DNA of 64,000 nucleotides from Burkholderia sp. WP9 (GCF_900104795.1 NZ_FNTG01000001.1:1240001-1304000), one strand, 5' to 3'. Shown: positions 24,620 through 34,334, numbered from the stretch's first letter. Made by a program: numbers and translations. Notes: generated by a model not told the origin, from the letters alone.

Positions 24620-25651
24620 GTGCAACTCGCCTTCAATAACGATCGTCTGTCCAGCCGGATGCAGTTCGATCCGTCCACCACCGGCGAACCCGAGGTGGAA
24701 TCGTCGGTGATCGAATGGCTGCTGCATGATGATCAGGTGATGCGCGAGTGCTTCACCCACGCCGCGGAGATCCTCAAGAGCGTGACGGGCGCGGCGATCA
24801 CCGCGATCACGCTGCTCGACGAGGAGTACCAGCATTACCGCGCCGAGGTCGGCATGGCGATGCCGCTCGTCACGCGTGCGCGCTCGCTCGCCGACTATGC
24901 GGTGCGCGACGCCGAGCTGTTCGTGATCGAGGATGCGCACGACGATGCGCGTTTCGGCGAATGCATGCTGGTGCAGCGTCATCCGTTCGTGCGTTTCTAT
25001 GCGGCGATCGCGCTACGCGCGCCCAACGGCGAGATCGTCGGCGCATTGTGCGCGATGGATCCGTCGCCGGGCCGGCTCGATGCAGGACAACGGGCCGTGT
25101 TCTATCACCTGCGCGCAATGATCGAAAACGATCTGAAGATGCGCACGGCGACCGCAATCGATCCGCTGACCCAGTTGTACAACCGCCGTTTCCTGCTGGA
25201 AAGCATCACGCGCCGATGGAAGGAGGCGCGCGATGGCGATGTGATGGGTTCGGTCGTGGTCGACGTGGACTGGTTCAAGCAATACAACGACACCTATGGG
25301 CATCAGGCGGGCGATCACTGCCTGCGCAAAGTGGCTTCGGTGATGCAGGCGGCGGCCGATGGCGAACGCGTGATCGTCGGGCGCATGGGGGGCGAGGAAT
25401 TCGGCCTGCTGATGCTGCGAGCTGAACCGGCAGCGCTCGAAAACACGCTCGAAACGCTGCGCCAGGGGGTGGAGGATCTGGCGATCGAGCATCGCGCGTC
25501 GCCGCTCGGCATGGTGACGGTGAGCGTGGGCGCGACGCTCACGCGTATTACCGAAACCTCACGGCCCGCGTATCGGGATGGTTTCGCGAGTGCAGACCGG
25601 GCGCTGTATCGGTCGAAACATGGCGGTAGAAACCAGGTGACGATGGCGTAG
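24620..25651 (+). CDS. GAF-GGDEF diguanylate cyclase
   Basis: Residues ~35-170 form a GAF sensor domain (ITLLDEEYQHYRAEVG, PIGALCAMD-like VGALCAMD), followed by a GGDEF domain (~180-340) with the start PLTQLYNRRFL, the metal site VVDVDWFKQYND and the active loop GGEEF. It should make cyclic di-GMP from two GTP. No RxxD inhibitory site is present five residues before GGEEF (the sequence there is RVIVGRM), so product inhibition at the I-site is not expected. There are no membrane segments. The start is GTG at 24620; an ATG at 24659 is an alternative. It converges on the Hsp70 operon. Confidence 0.87.
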   Translation: MQLAFNNDRLSSRMQFDPSTTGEPEVESSVIEWLLHDDQVMRECFTHAAEILKSVTGAAITAITLLDEEYQHYRAEVGMAMPLVTRARSLADYAVRDAELFVIEDAHDDARFGECMLVQRHPFVRFYAAIALRAPNGEIVGALCAMDPSPGRLDAGQRAVFYHLRAMIENDLKMRTATAIDPLTQLYNRRFLLESITRRWKEARDGDVMGSVVVDVDWFKQYNDTYGHQAGDHCLRKVASVMQAAADGERVIVGRMGGEEFGLLMLRAEPAALENTLETLRQGVEDLAIEHRASPLGMVTVSVGATLTRITETSRPAYRDGFASADRALYRSKHGGRNQVTMA

Positions 25652-25809
25652 TGAAGCGTCGGGACGCACGCTGCTGAACACGCCGGCGGGCTTCAATGAA
25701 ATCCCGGCGCCTGAAGATCCTGTCGCGCGATCAAGATCCGCAGGAACCGCAGGAACTCACTTGCGGCGAAAGCGCGCCCAAACGTCGAGCCGCGCCGGTC
25801 GCGCATGTT

Positions 25810-28698
25810 TCAGCTCGCGATCAGTTTCAGCCCTGCCGGTAGCGACTCGCCGAACACGCGGCCTTCGTCCGCGTTATCGAGCTCGACACTCTCGTTCACC
25901 ATCGTGATCCACGCGCGCGGCGCGTTGGCCGCTTCGAGCCGGCGCACCACCGTGCGGCGCACGTCTTCGGGCAAATCACGCGAGCGGTCGCCGGTCATGC
26001 GAGCGATCTGCACGGCGGCAAACGCGGCGGGATCGACCTTCTTCCAGTCGAGCGCGAGTATCGCGTCGAGCCACGCTGAGGCGATCTCCGGTGGCACGAC
26101 GCTGTGCGCGCTGCCGTAGAAAGGCCGACGCGCACCGATACGCCCGACCGCCCACCAGCTTTGATGATTTTCCGTGGGCTTCTTCAAACGGGTCAGCACC
26201 GACTCGCCGAGTTCGATCTTGCGCTCCACAGGAATCCGTTCGAGCGATGCGCTCAGGCGAACCATATCGGTGAAGCCGGTTTTCGCCACGTCGAACGGCA
26301 GCTTGTGGCGCGACTGCGCGGCTTTTTGCAGATACGCCATCGCGTCGAGTACACGCAGTTGCGCGCTCTCGTCGAGGCCGCCCGCGGCGCGACGCCAGAG
26401 CGTCCACCATTCCGACCAGACCTGGCCTTCGTTGACGTACTGGATGCCGTCGTCGAAGAGCGACCAGAGTTGTTCGAGACGCCATTCGTCGAGCGGATAA
26501 CCGAAGCCCGGCCGCACGCAATAGCCGGCCAGATTCAGCCAGAGCCGTTCGTGATCCGCCGAGCGGCGCCGACGCCGCGCGCGTTCCCACAGCGCGCCGA
26601 ACAGTTCACGCAGCAACGCGCTGTTCCAGCTCTCGCGCGGGCCCAGCAAGTGTTCGATTTGTGAGCGCAGCCGTTTGACTTCTTTGGGATCGACCTTCTG
26701 CGCGCGCGAACCGAAGCTGCGGTCGATCTGTTCGATCGCCTCGTCGAGCGCGGGATGGCGGGCTTGAGCGGCATCGGCCGTCAAGTTCACCTGCGCGTCT
26801 TCGCGGCGCAACTGGAATTCGAGCAGCCAGCGCTGCGCGGGATTACCCAGTTCGATGCAGTGGACTTCGAGCGTGCCCACTTCGGTGAGCGACGTCGCGA
26901 TCTGCACCGCGGTTTCGCGTGCGGTGCTCGCGCCGCGCGGCTGCACGATGGTCGCGATCGGCGGCAGGCGAACGAAGTCGCCGCTTGCGAGATCGATCAG
27001 CTCGCCGGGCTGATACACCGTGTCCGCGCTCGACGAGACCAGGTGAAAACGCACCGGATGTCCGAGGCGCAACGCGAAGGTGCGATCCGCGATCAGGATC
27101 TCGTGGCCTTCTTCCGTGCCGCGCGGCAGCAGGCAGATGCCGCGTGGCACCGGTTCGGCTTCGTGCTTGCTGTCGCCGGCTTCTTCGAGTACGAGAAAGT
27201 AGCTGCGCGGCGAGCCGCCGCCGATTCTCGGCGCGTTGCCCGCGCGCGCGAGTGAATACGCGACCGCTCCGCGTGCCACGGCCACGTCGGGATTGTCGTT
27301 ATGCAGCACGTTGAGCGCTTCGCCGCGCCACGCGCCCAGCGTGCTCGCCAGACGCTGCGTGAGCGCGCCGGCGCGGAACACGCCGCCGTTCAGAAGCAGC
27401 GTGTCGGGCACCGGCAGCGTGTGTTCGTCGGCGAGTTGCGGCGAGGCGGACGACTCCGCGCCTAGCGCTTTACGCGACTGCGCCGCGAAACGGTTCAGAA
27501 ACGCCGCGATATGACGCGTGACCGCGGCATCGGTCGCATAGGGCAGGCCGAATTCGACGATCGCGCCACGCGGCCTGCCGGGCCGTTCGTGCGACGCCAC
27601 CGCCGGAAAGAAGCCGTCGACGATGATCCGCTCGACCTCATCGCGCGTGACCTGCACCGTGCGTGCGCCGCCGATCAGCTTCGCGCCCGCGCCGAGCAGG
27701 GTGATCGACGTCGAGTCGGGCGCCTGCGGGCCGAGCAGCTGTTCCTTTGCGTTGCGGCAACGCTCGACCAGTTGCGACAGGCTCGCCGCCGACAAACGCG
27801 CGCGCCCGCTCGCCTGGTCCGCGCCCGGCAGCCGCGCTTCCACCAGATGCGCGAGCGCCAGATCCATATTGTCGCCGCCGAGCATCAGATGATTGCCCAC
27901 GCCGATACGCGTGAGCTGCGGCTCGCCGTCTTTCAGGCCGACTTCGATCAGCGTGAGGTCGGTGGTGCCGCCGCCCACGTCGCAGATGAGGACGAGGCGG
28001 GTGTTTGCGAGCTCGCTTGCAAGCCGCTCGCGATGATGAAACAGCCAGTCGTAGAACGCCGCTTGCGGCTCTTCCAGCAACTTCAGATTGTGCAGGCCGG
28101 CCATGCGAGCGGCTTGCACGGTCAGTGCGCGTGCGCCTTCGTCGAAAGAAGCCGGCACCGTGAGCACCACGTCCTGAGTCTCGAGCGGCGCGTCCGGAAA
28201 ACGGTGGTTCCAGGCCGCGCGCACGTGCGCCAGATAGCTCGCACTGGCTTCGACCGGCGAGACTTTGAGGACATCGTCGGCGGCGCCCCACGGCAGGATC
28301 GGCGCGACGCGGTCGACCGATGCATGCGAGAGCCAGCTCTTCGCGCTCGTCACGAGCCGCCCCGGCACCTGAGCGCCCAGCAGGCGCGCGAGCCGGCCGA
28401 TCACGACGGGCGGTGGTTCGGCTTGGGCGTTTGCTTGAGCTTCTGCGTGCGCTTTTGTCCGAGCGCCGGTTTGATCCGCACTGGACCACGGCAATTGCAG
28501 ATCGCCGGGGTTCAGTTCGCCCTGCGCCGCGTGGTAGCGCACCGAGGGCAACAGAGGCCGCGCGGCCACTTCGCCGGGACTTACCAGTTGTTCGATCTCG
28601 AAGACGCGAATGCGCTGCGACCCCGCCTCCGCATAGGCGAGCACCGTGTTGCTGGTGCCGAGATCGATACCGACGCTGTACCGCTTCATCTCATTCAT
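25810..28698 (-). CDS. Large Hsp70-family protein with a C-terminal helical extension
   Basis: This 962-residue protein has an Hsp70/actin-type ATPase: phosphate-1 loop VGIDLGTSNT at the start, phosphate-2 loop CDVGGGTTDL near 225 and adenosine loop LLNGGVFRAG near 430. A beta-rich region (~510-640) replaces the usual peptide-binding domain. A long helical extension follows (~650-950, with WSEWWTLWRRAAGG), found in a specific bacterial Hsp70 subgroup. No DnaK EEVD-like tail or signal peptide is present. Its ATG overlaps the stop of the preceding Hsp70 gene by 4 bp. No DnaJ or GrpE gene is nearby. The client and role are unknown; a chaperone or scaffold paired with the adjacent Hsp70 is the best inference. 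Confidence 0.85.
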   Translation of the reverse strand: MNEMKRYSVGIDLGTSNTVLAYAEAGSQRIRVFEIEQLVSPGEVAARPLLPSVRYHAAQGELNPGDLQLPWSSADQTGARTKAHAEAQANAQAEPPPVVIGRLARLLGAQVPGRLVTSAKSWLSHASVDRVAPILPWGAADDVLKVSPVEASASYLAHVRAAWNHRFPDAPLETQDVVLTVPASFDEGARALTVQAARMAGLHNLKLLEEPQAAFYDWLFHHRERLASELANTRLVLICDVGGGTTDLTLIEVGLKDGEPQLTRIGVGNHLMLGGDNMDLALAHLVEARLPGADQASGRARLSAASLSQLVERCRNAKEQLLGPQAPDSTSITLLGAGAKLIGGARTVQVTRDEVERIIVDGFFPAVASHERPGRPRGAIVEFGLPYATDAAVTRHIAAFLNRFAAQSRKALGAESSASPQLADEHTLPVPDTLLLNGGVFRAGALTQRLASTLGAWRGEALNVLHNDNPDVAVARGAVAYSLARAGNAPRIGGGSPRSYFLVLEEAGDSKHEAEPVPRGICLLPRGTEEGHEILIADRTFALRLGHPVRFHLVSSSADTVYQPGELIDLASGDFVRLPPIATIVQPRGASTARETAVQIATSLTEVGTLEVHCIELGNPAQRWLLEFQLRREDAQVNLTADAAQARHPALDEAIEQIDRSFGSRAQKVDPKEVKRLRSQIEHLLGPRESWNSALLRELFGALWERARRRRRSADHERLWLNLAGYCVRPGFGYPLDEWRLEQLWSLFDDGIQYVNEGQVWSEWWTLWRRAAGGLDESAQLRVLDAMAYLQKAAQSRHKLPFDVAKTGFTDMVRLSASLERIPVERKIELGESVLTRLKKPTENHQSWWAVGRIGARRPFYGSAHSVVPPEIASAWLDAILALDWKKVDPAAFAAVQIARMTGDRSRDLPEDVRRTVVRRLEAANAPRAWITMVNESVELDNADEGRVFGESLPAGLKLIAS

Positions 28699-30554
28699 GC
28701 ATTCGCGTTGCCGCGCACGTCGAACTCGACTTTCCAGCGCTCGTCAGTGCCGCGCGGCACGGCTTCGAGTTCGAGTGTGCCCGCTTCGGTGACGCGCGCA
28801 TGCAGCTTCACCGGCACCACTTCGCCGGCGGTGCGGCCAGAGGCGGGCAGCGTTGCCTGAATCTCTTCGAGCTCCTGCAATTCCTCGGGGCCCCAGAAGT
28901 CGAGCAGCGTGCCGACCTGATCCTGACGTCGCACCGACGACCCGAAGAAGCGGAAATGCACCGGCTCGCCGACCACCAGGCCGAATTCCTGCGCGGGCAG
29001 CTCGGCCTCGGTGCCTTCTTCCATGCCGAACGGCGCGACGCATAGTGCCTGAATAGGCGGTTCGAGACCGGGCACCGCGGGCATCGCCGATTCGATCGCG
29101 ATGTAGTACGCGCGCGCCGTGCCGCCGCGAATCCGCACGCCCTGGCCGCGTCGCACGTAACCGTAATAGGCCGCGCCGCGCGCAACGGCGAGGTCGAGAT
29201 CGGCGCCTTCGAGCAGCCGCGCCGGCGCCGCGCCTTCCGCGCCGAGCCAGTTGTTGAGCGTGCCCATGATGCGTTCGACCAGCAGCGGCGACTTGAACAC
29301 GCCACCGTTGAACAGCACCGCCGTGGGATGCAGGAAACTCGCGTTTTCCGCCGTGGCGATGTCGCGCAGTCCTTCCAGTTCGGCGAGCGCGCCCACCTGA
29401 CGGCCGAGAAACGCCGCGAGGTGCCGCGTGATGCCAGCGTCCTGCGCATACGGCAGGCCGAGCTGCGTCAGACCGGCACGCGCGCGGCTCACCGGACGCG
29501 CGGCGCTCTCCACTTGCGGGAAGAAGCCTTCGAGAATCGTCTGGGTCAATTCGGCGCGCGTGAGTTCAGTGCGGATCGAGCCGCCGATCAGCTTCGAGCC
29601 GCGGCTCGGCACGACGAGCGGCACGGTGTCGGTAGCCGGGTCGCTGAGCAGCGTTTCCTTGGCCGAGCGGCATGCATAGGTGAGGGCGCGCAGTTGCCAC
29701 GCGTCGGCCTGGGTGCCGGCCGCCGCCAGCTTGCGCGCGACCACGTGCGCGAGCGCGAGGTCCATGTTGTCGCCGCCGAGCAGAATGTGTTCGCCCACCG
29801 CGACGCGATGCAGTTCGAGATTGCCTTCGCGCTCGATCACGGCGATCAGCGACAGGTCGGTCGTGCCGCCGCCCACGTCCACCACGAGAATGATGTCGCC
29901 GACCTTGACCTGCTTGCGCCACTGGCCGCCGCTCTTCTGGATCCAGCTATACAGCGCGGCTTGCGGTTCTTCCAGCAGCGTCATGCTGCCGTAGCCGGCG
30001 GCCTCGGCCGCTTCGGCGGTCAGTTCGCGCGCGGCCGGATCGAACGATGCCGGGATCGTCACCGTAATGTCCTGCTCGCTGAACGGCGCGTCGGGATGTG
30101 CGTGGTCCCACGCTTCGCGCAAGTGCGTCAGATAGCGCACCGAGCTTTCGAGCGGCGAGACGCGTGCGACTTCAGGTGGCGCGTCGTTGGGCAGGATCGC
30201 GGCGCGCCGGTCGACGCCCGGATGGCACAGCCAGCTTTTCGCGCTCGACACGAGCCGGATCGGCGTGGCCGCGCCGCGGCTGCGGGCGAACTCGCCGACC
30301 GCGTATTCGCGCTGGCCGGTCCACGGCAGATAGAGGTCGCCCGAGGCGAGTTCGTCCGGATGCGGCAGATAGAGAAACGAGGGCAGCAGATCGAGGTTGT
30401 CGATCGCGCCGGGACCCGTGAGCTGGGCGATCGGCAGCACGCCCTGGGTGGTTTTTTCGCCGTCGCTCGCGCTCGTGTCCACATAGGAGAGTGCGCAATG
30501 CGTGGTGCCGAGATCGATGCCGATGGCGTAACGTGACTGGCGTGCGTCGCTCAT
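28695..30554 (-). CDS. Second Hsp70-family protein, short substrate domain
   Basis: This 619-residue Hsp70-type ATPase has phosphate-1 loop IGIDLGTTHC, phosphate-2 loop VVDVGGGTTDLS and adenosine loop LFNGGVFKSP. Compared with DnaK the C-terminal region (~500-619) is a reduced beta domain with no helical lid. It is homologous to the larger downstream protein across the ATPase (both have LGGDNMDLALAH), so the pair looks like an old duplication. It overlaps both neighbours by ATGA, which predicts coupled, roughly equal synthesis with the DUF2760 protein and the 962-aa Hsp70. It is cytoplasmic. A heteromeric machine is an inference. Confidence 0.85.
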   Translation of the reverse strand: MSDARQSRYAIGIDLGTTHCALSYVDTSASDGEKTTQGVLPIAQLTGPGAIDNLDLLPSFLYLPHPDELASGDLYLPWTGQREYAVGEFARSRGAATPIRLVSSAKSWLCHPGVDRRAAILPNDAPPEVARVSPLESSVRYLTHLREAWDHAHPDAPFSEQDITVTIPASFDPAARELTAEAAEAAGYGSMTLLEEPQAALYSWIQKSGGQWRKQVKVGDIILVVDVGGGTTDLSLIAVIEREGNLELHRVAVGEHILLGGDNMDLALAHVVARKLAAAGTQADAWQLRALTYACRSAKETLLSDPATDTVPLVVPSRGSKLIGGSIRTELTRAELTQTILEGFFPQVESAARPVSRARAGLTQLGLPYAQDAGITRHLAAFLGRQVGALAELEGLRDIATAENASFLHPTAVLFNGGVFKSPLLVERIMGTLNNWLGAEGAAPARLLEGADLDLAVARGAAYYGYVRRGQGVRIRGGTARAYYIAIESAMPAVPGLEPPIQALCVAPFGMEEGTEAELPAQEFGLVVGEPVHFRFFGSSVRRQDQVGTLLDFWGPEELQELEEIQATLPASGRTAGEVVPVKLHARVTEAGTLELEAVPRGTDERWKVEFDVRGNANA

Positions 30555-31129
30555 AGCTCCACCTCGGCCGGTGCGATCACCTTGGCGTTGTGACTGTCCG
30601 CGAGCTTCGGCAGACGCACTTCGTCGACCCGCCAGCCGCGATGGCTGATGCTGCCGTTAAACGGCGCGCGGCCGACCACATTGCCGGTCAGGCGAATCGA
30701 GGCGGCGTCGAAACCTTCGGCCAGCGTGACGCGGCTGCCTTCGGCTTCGTCACGCACCGGGCGGATCGTGAAGTGCTCGCGCAGCGTCGCGCGGCAACCG
30801 TCGTGCACGAGGCGCGCGGCCGCGCCGATGTCGGCGTCGCTGTAGCTCTTGATGTCTTCCTCGACGAAATCGATGAAACGCGCGTCGCGTTGCAGCAGGC
30901 CGAGCAGTTGCAGGGCGGCGTCGGGGCTGGCTTCTTTCAGCACGGGCGCGGGCTTCGGCGTGGGGGCGGGCGCCGGCGCGGGTGCCGGTACGGGCGCGGC
31001 GCTGGCGGCAGCGCCGCCCTCGCGCAAACGCAAGACGCCGGCGGCGAATTCGCCATCGCCGAGAATGCGGAAGAACGTGCTCACGGCCAGGGAAATCCTG
31101 CCGAGGAAGGATGGGTTCGAATCGGTCAT
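30551..31129 (-). CDS. DUF2760 family protein
   Basis: The 192-residue product has an N-terminal amphipathic helix (LGRISLAVSTFFRIL), an Ala/Pro-rich linker (residues ~45-65, PAPAPAPAPTPKPAP) and a conserved C-terminal domain (~70-190) with RFIDFVEEDIKSY, ARLVHDGCR and FNGSISHRGWR. This matches the DUF2760 family, whose function is not known to me. It is the first gene of a three-gene operon with the two Hsp70 genes, with a 4-bp stop/start overlap. This suggests an adaptor, co-chaperone or client of these Hsp70s. The helix could allow membrane association. Confidence 0.8.
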   Translation of the reverse strand: MTDSNPSFLGRISLAVSTFFRILGDGEFAAGVLRLREGGAAASAAPVPAPAPAPAPTPKPAPVLKEASPDAALQLLGLLQRDARFIDFVEEDIKSYSDADIGAAARLVHDGCRATLREHFTIRPVRDEAEGSRVTLAEGFDAASIRLTGNVVGRAPFNGSISHRGWRVDEVRLPKLADSHNAKVIAPAEVEL

Positions 31130-31524
31130 AAATGCTCCTGAGGTGCTCTGTTAAAGGACGAGCTGTCCTGGCTGCGCCGCACGCGACGGGCCGCGAAGCC
31201 GCGCCGGGCCTGCGTGGGCCGTCGTTGTGCAGGTTGGCAAAGGCCGGCGGCGTGCCGGTTGCCGACGTCTGATTGATCGGGGAGCGCGGCGCGTTTGGCG
31301 CGCGCAAAACCCGTATTTTGCCTTGTGGCGCGGCTGAAGCGGGCAAAGCCGGTCATTCTAGCGGGCAATGCGGCGAGATTGGCGGGTTGTCACGGACGGT
31401 TGTGGGTGGTTGCGGGCGGGCGATGAGCTTGCGGCTGTTCGTCAGTGTGAGGTGTTCGGCGAGGCGGAGTAGCCCTGGCTGGTTAGGTTGTGGGGCAGGG
31501 CAAACGGTCTCAGCAGCGCCGATG
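31130..31524. other. Intergenic region upstream of the DUF2760-Hsp70 operon
   Basis: About 395 bp between the pqiB-like stop and the DUF2760 start, both on the minus strand. It should contain the promoter of the chaperone operon. I see no clear heat-shock-type -35/-10 pair, no hairpin with a T run and no convincing gene. Confidence 0.5.
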
Positions 31525-33144
31525 TCATGGCTTGTCTCCGGGTTTGCCGCGCACGAGCGATTCAGGATGACGCTCCAGATAATCCGCCAGCGCGTTCAGC
31601 GATTGCAGCGTGCGGGTCAATTCCTGCAGCGCCTGGTGCACATCCGACTGCAACGGCGAGTCGCGCTGCAAAGTCGCCTCCGCCGAGCCGAAGGTCTGCC
31701 TTGCGGCGGCGAGCGTGTCGCGCGCCTGCGGCACGACTTCGGTGTTCAGCCGATTGAACAGCGCATCGGCGTTTTTCAGCGACGTGTTCAGGTTCGCGCC
31801 GATCTGATCGAACGGAACCCGGTCGAGTTTCTTCGCGATATCGGCCACCTGCACCTGTAGCGCGTCGAGCGTATTCGGAATGGTCGGCAGTTCGACCGGC
31901 TCGATGCTGCCATCGAACTTGACGGGCGCCGCCTTCGGGAAAATGTCGAGCGCGATATATAACTGGCCCGTCAGCAAGTTGCCGGTACGCAACTGGCCAC
32001 GCAGGCCCCGCTCGACGAGACGGCGCAGCAGGTCGTGGCTGGCGGTCGAACGGGCCTGCGGCATCGTTTGGCTGCGGGCGCGCCGTCTGAGTCGGTCCGG
32101 ATACAGGTCCAGCGTCACCGGCATCGTGAAGCTCTGCGTCTGCGGATCGTACTCGACACCAATGTCCGTCACCTGGCCCAGCACGATGCCGCGGAAGTCG
32201 ACCACCGCGCCCACGGAAAGCCCTCGCAATGACTGGTTGAAATTCATCACGGCGCGCACCGGTACGCCGTCTGGCGCGCGCATGGCGTCCGTTTCGTCGG
32301 AGGCGAGGCGGAAGTCGGTTTTCTCCGGTGCTTGCACGCCCATCGGCTGTCCCGGTGGCGTCTGGAATGCGAGGCCGCCGACCAGAATGGCTGCGAGCGA
32401 CTGCGTGTTGACGACGAAGCCGGCCGAGTCGAGCCGGACATTGACGCCGCTTGCATGCCACCAGCGCGAATTGGTGCCGACGTACTGGTCGTACGGCGCG
32501 GCGACGAACACCTGCATGGTCACGCCCGTGCCGTCCTTGTCGAGCGCGATGCCGTAGACCTGCCCCACCTGCACGCGCCGGTAAAAGATCGGCGAGCCGA
32601 TGTCGATCGAGCCGAGCGAATCGCCATGCAGGATGAAGCGGTGGCCTTTCTGGTCGGTGGTGATGGGGGGCGGCGTTTCGAGTCCGACGAAGTGGGTTTG
32701 CGTTTGTTTGGAGCGGCCAACGTCCACGCCGATATACGCGCCCGAGAGCAGCGTGCCGATGCCCGACACGCCCGTGGCGCCGACGCGTGGTCGAACGACC
32801 CAGAAGCGCGTGTCCTTGACCGCGAAGTTTTCCGCCTGCTTGGTGAGTTGCACGGCGATTTCCACGTGCGTTTGATCCTTCGACAGGGTGATCGCCTTGA
32901 CCGAACCGATTTCCACGTCCTTATATTTGACCTGGGTTTTGCCGGGTTCGAGACCTTCGGCGTTCTCGAAGACGATCGTGATCGCCGGGCCGCGTTCGGT
33001 GACGGACTTGACGACAAGCGCGATACCGATCAACGCCGCGATCAATGGCACGACCCAGACGAGCGAGGGCAGCCAACTGCGCCGCGGCGCAATGTCAGGA
33101 TCGGGCAAATCCGGGGGGAGGACGGGTTCTTGCGGGCTATTCAT
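31525..33144 (-). CDS. pqiB: PqiB/MCE-family intermembrane transport protein
   Basis: This 539-residue protein has a single N-terminal membrane helix (residues ~25-47, VVPLIAALIGIALVV) and three MCE/MlaD-like domains (about 50-150, 165-225 and 285-380; for example LEPGKTQVKYKDVEIG and LSVGAVVDFRGIVLGQV). A helical C-terminal tail (~410-530) can form the needle or tunnel seen in PqiB. It should sit in the inner membrane, span the periplasm as a hexamer and move lipids between membranes. CGGAGC precedes the ATG. The usual partners PqiA and the lipoprotein PqiC are not beside it; they may be encoded elsewhere. Confidence 0.85.
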   Translation of the reverse strand: MNSPQEPVLPPDLPDPDIAPRRSWLPSLVWVVPLIAALIGIALVVKSVTERGPAITIVFENAEGLEPGKTQVKYKDVEIGSVKAITLSKDQTHVEIAVQLTKQAENFAVKDTRFWVVRPRVGATGVSGIGTLLSGAYIGVDVGRSKQTQTHFVGLETPPPITTDQKGHRFILHGDSLGSIDIGSPIFYRRVQVGQVYGIALDKDGTGVTMQVFVAAPYDQYVGTNSRWWHASGVNVRLDSAGFVVNTQSLAAILVGGLAFQTPPGQPMGVQAPEKTDFRLASDETDAMRAPDGVPVRAVMNFNQSLRGLSVGAVVDFRGIVLGQVTDIGVEYDPQTQSFTMPVTLDLYPDRLRRRARSQTMPQARSTASHDLLRRLVERGLRGQLRTGNLLTGQLYIALDIFPKAAPVKFDGSIEPVELPTIPNTLDALQVQVADIAKKLDRVPFDQIGANLNTSLKNADALFNRLNTEVVPQARDTLAAARQTFGSAEATLQRDSPLQSDVHQALQELTRTLQSLNALADYLERHPESLVRGKPGDKP

Positions 33145-33349
33145 GACTGGGCTCCGAAGCGTGACTGGCCGCGTCCTGGCTCCCGCTCGCCACGCGCTCC
33201 TGAATGGGATGCGGCGCGAACTGCCGAGCCGCGTTCACCCCGTGTTCGCCGCGAGCTCATCTCGCGTTCACCCCGCGTTCATTCTTCGCCCCGGGCGCGG
33301 CGCGCGAGGCGCCACACGCTGGGTGGCGCCGGCGACGCGGATGCCCCGT

Positions 33350-34312
33350 TCAGGGCTGCACGGCCTCCCACGACGGGTCCGGATCGAACGATTTGAGCGC
33401 GGTCGCGGTACGTGCCGATTGAGGCCCGAGATTTTTCTGGTAAATCTGCCCGTCCTGATTGACGATGAAACTCATCACGCCCGTCTTGCCATACTCGGCG
33501 GGCCACGCGACAAGGCCGTAGCCCTTGGTCATCGTGCCGTTCTCGATGTAGTTCTGGCTGCCGCCTTTCGCATGCGGCCCTTGCGCGCTCAGAATGCGGA
33601 AGTGATAGCCGTGATAACCCTCCTTCGAAACGGAGCCGCCATGCGGCATTGCCGCGGCAAGCGGGCCAAGCGGGCTTGCCGGTTCACCCTCCGCAGTGGG
33701 CCAGTACAAGCCGTCGTGCTGACCCGGTGTGCTGAGAATGTGTTGCGCGTAGTGCTGGGTCAATGCCTGGTAATCGCGTTGCGCATCGAGGTAGGCAAGG
33801 GAGGTCAGCATTGCCGCGCGCTCATTGCGGCCAATGCGGCGCGTCATGATTTCGTCGCGGCCGGCAGCGGGATCGAAGCGCCAGCCATTGGCCGCTTGCA
33901 CGAGCGGAATCGGCAGCGTCCAGCCACTGTTGCCGACCGAAAGATGCTTGCTCGCGCGACCGTTGAGCGGCGCCGGATCGTCGACGATCTGGTGTCCTGC
34001 TGCCCACGCGCCGAGAAACTCGTAGATATCGTCTTCGCCTACGTTTTTGGTGGGAATGAAGTGCGTGAAATCCTTGCCGAGCACATGCTGCATCGCGGTG
34101 TCGTCGTTGCTGGAAAGCGCGTTGACGAAAGCGCTGGCCGCGGCCTCCGCTGTCGGATACACGGCTTGCGCGTGCGCCGCCGACGCGCCGAGCATGAGCG
34201 CGGCAAGCCCGAGTGCGCTGCCCGCAAAGTGTGGCTTGAGAGCGCCGAAGGCGCGAGGAAGCGTGTCGGCAAGACGTGCGCCGACGGTCTGGAATGTATG
34301 GATACGGATCAT
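33350..34312 (-). CDS. DUF2950 exported protein
   Basis: The 320-residue product has a signal peptide (LGLAALMLGASAAHAQA, cleavage after AHA) and a DUF2950 domain: SSNDDTAMQHVLGKDF, NERAAMLTSLAYLDAQRDY, YWP and the C-terminal GKTGVMSFIVNQDGQIYQKNLG. It is predicted periplasmic; function unknown. The ATG at 34312 has AGGAGCCGCTC upstream; the longer frame to 34528 translates antisense to the DUF3300 repeat DNA and is not real. It follows the DUF3300 gene by 22 bp, an association often seen for these families, so the two probably act together at the envelope. Confidence 0.85.
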   Translation of the reverse strand: MIRIHTFQTVGARLADTLPRAFGALKPHFAGSALGLAALMLGASAAHAQAVYPTAEAAASAFVNALSSNDDTAMQHVLGKDFTHFIPTKNVGEDDIYEFLGAWAAGHQIVDDPAPLNGRASKHLSVGNSGWTLPIPLVQAANGWRFDPAAGRDEIMTRRIGRNERAAMLTSLAYLDAQRDYQALTQHYAQHILSTPGQHDGLYWPTAEGEPASPLGPLAAAMPHGGSVSKEGYHGYHFRILSAQGPHAKGGSQNYIENGTMTKGYGLVAWPAEYGKTGVMSFIVNQDGQIYQKNLGPQSARTATALKSFDPDPSWEAVQP

Positions 34313-34334
34313 GAGCGGCTCCTGTGAGATCGGT

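Noticed and set aside
29328..30536. 402-codon plus-strand frame opposite the 619-aa Hsp70
   Set aside because: Antisense to intact ATP-binding loops; no domain in the translation.
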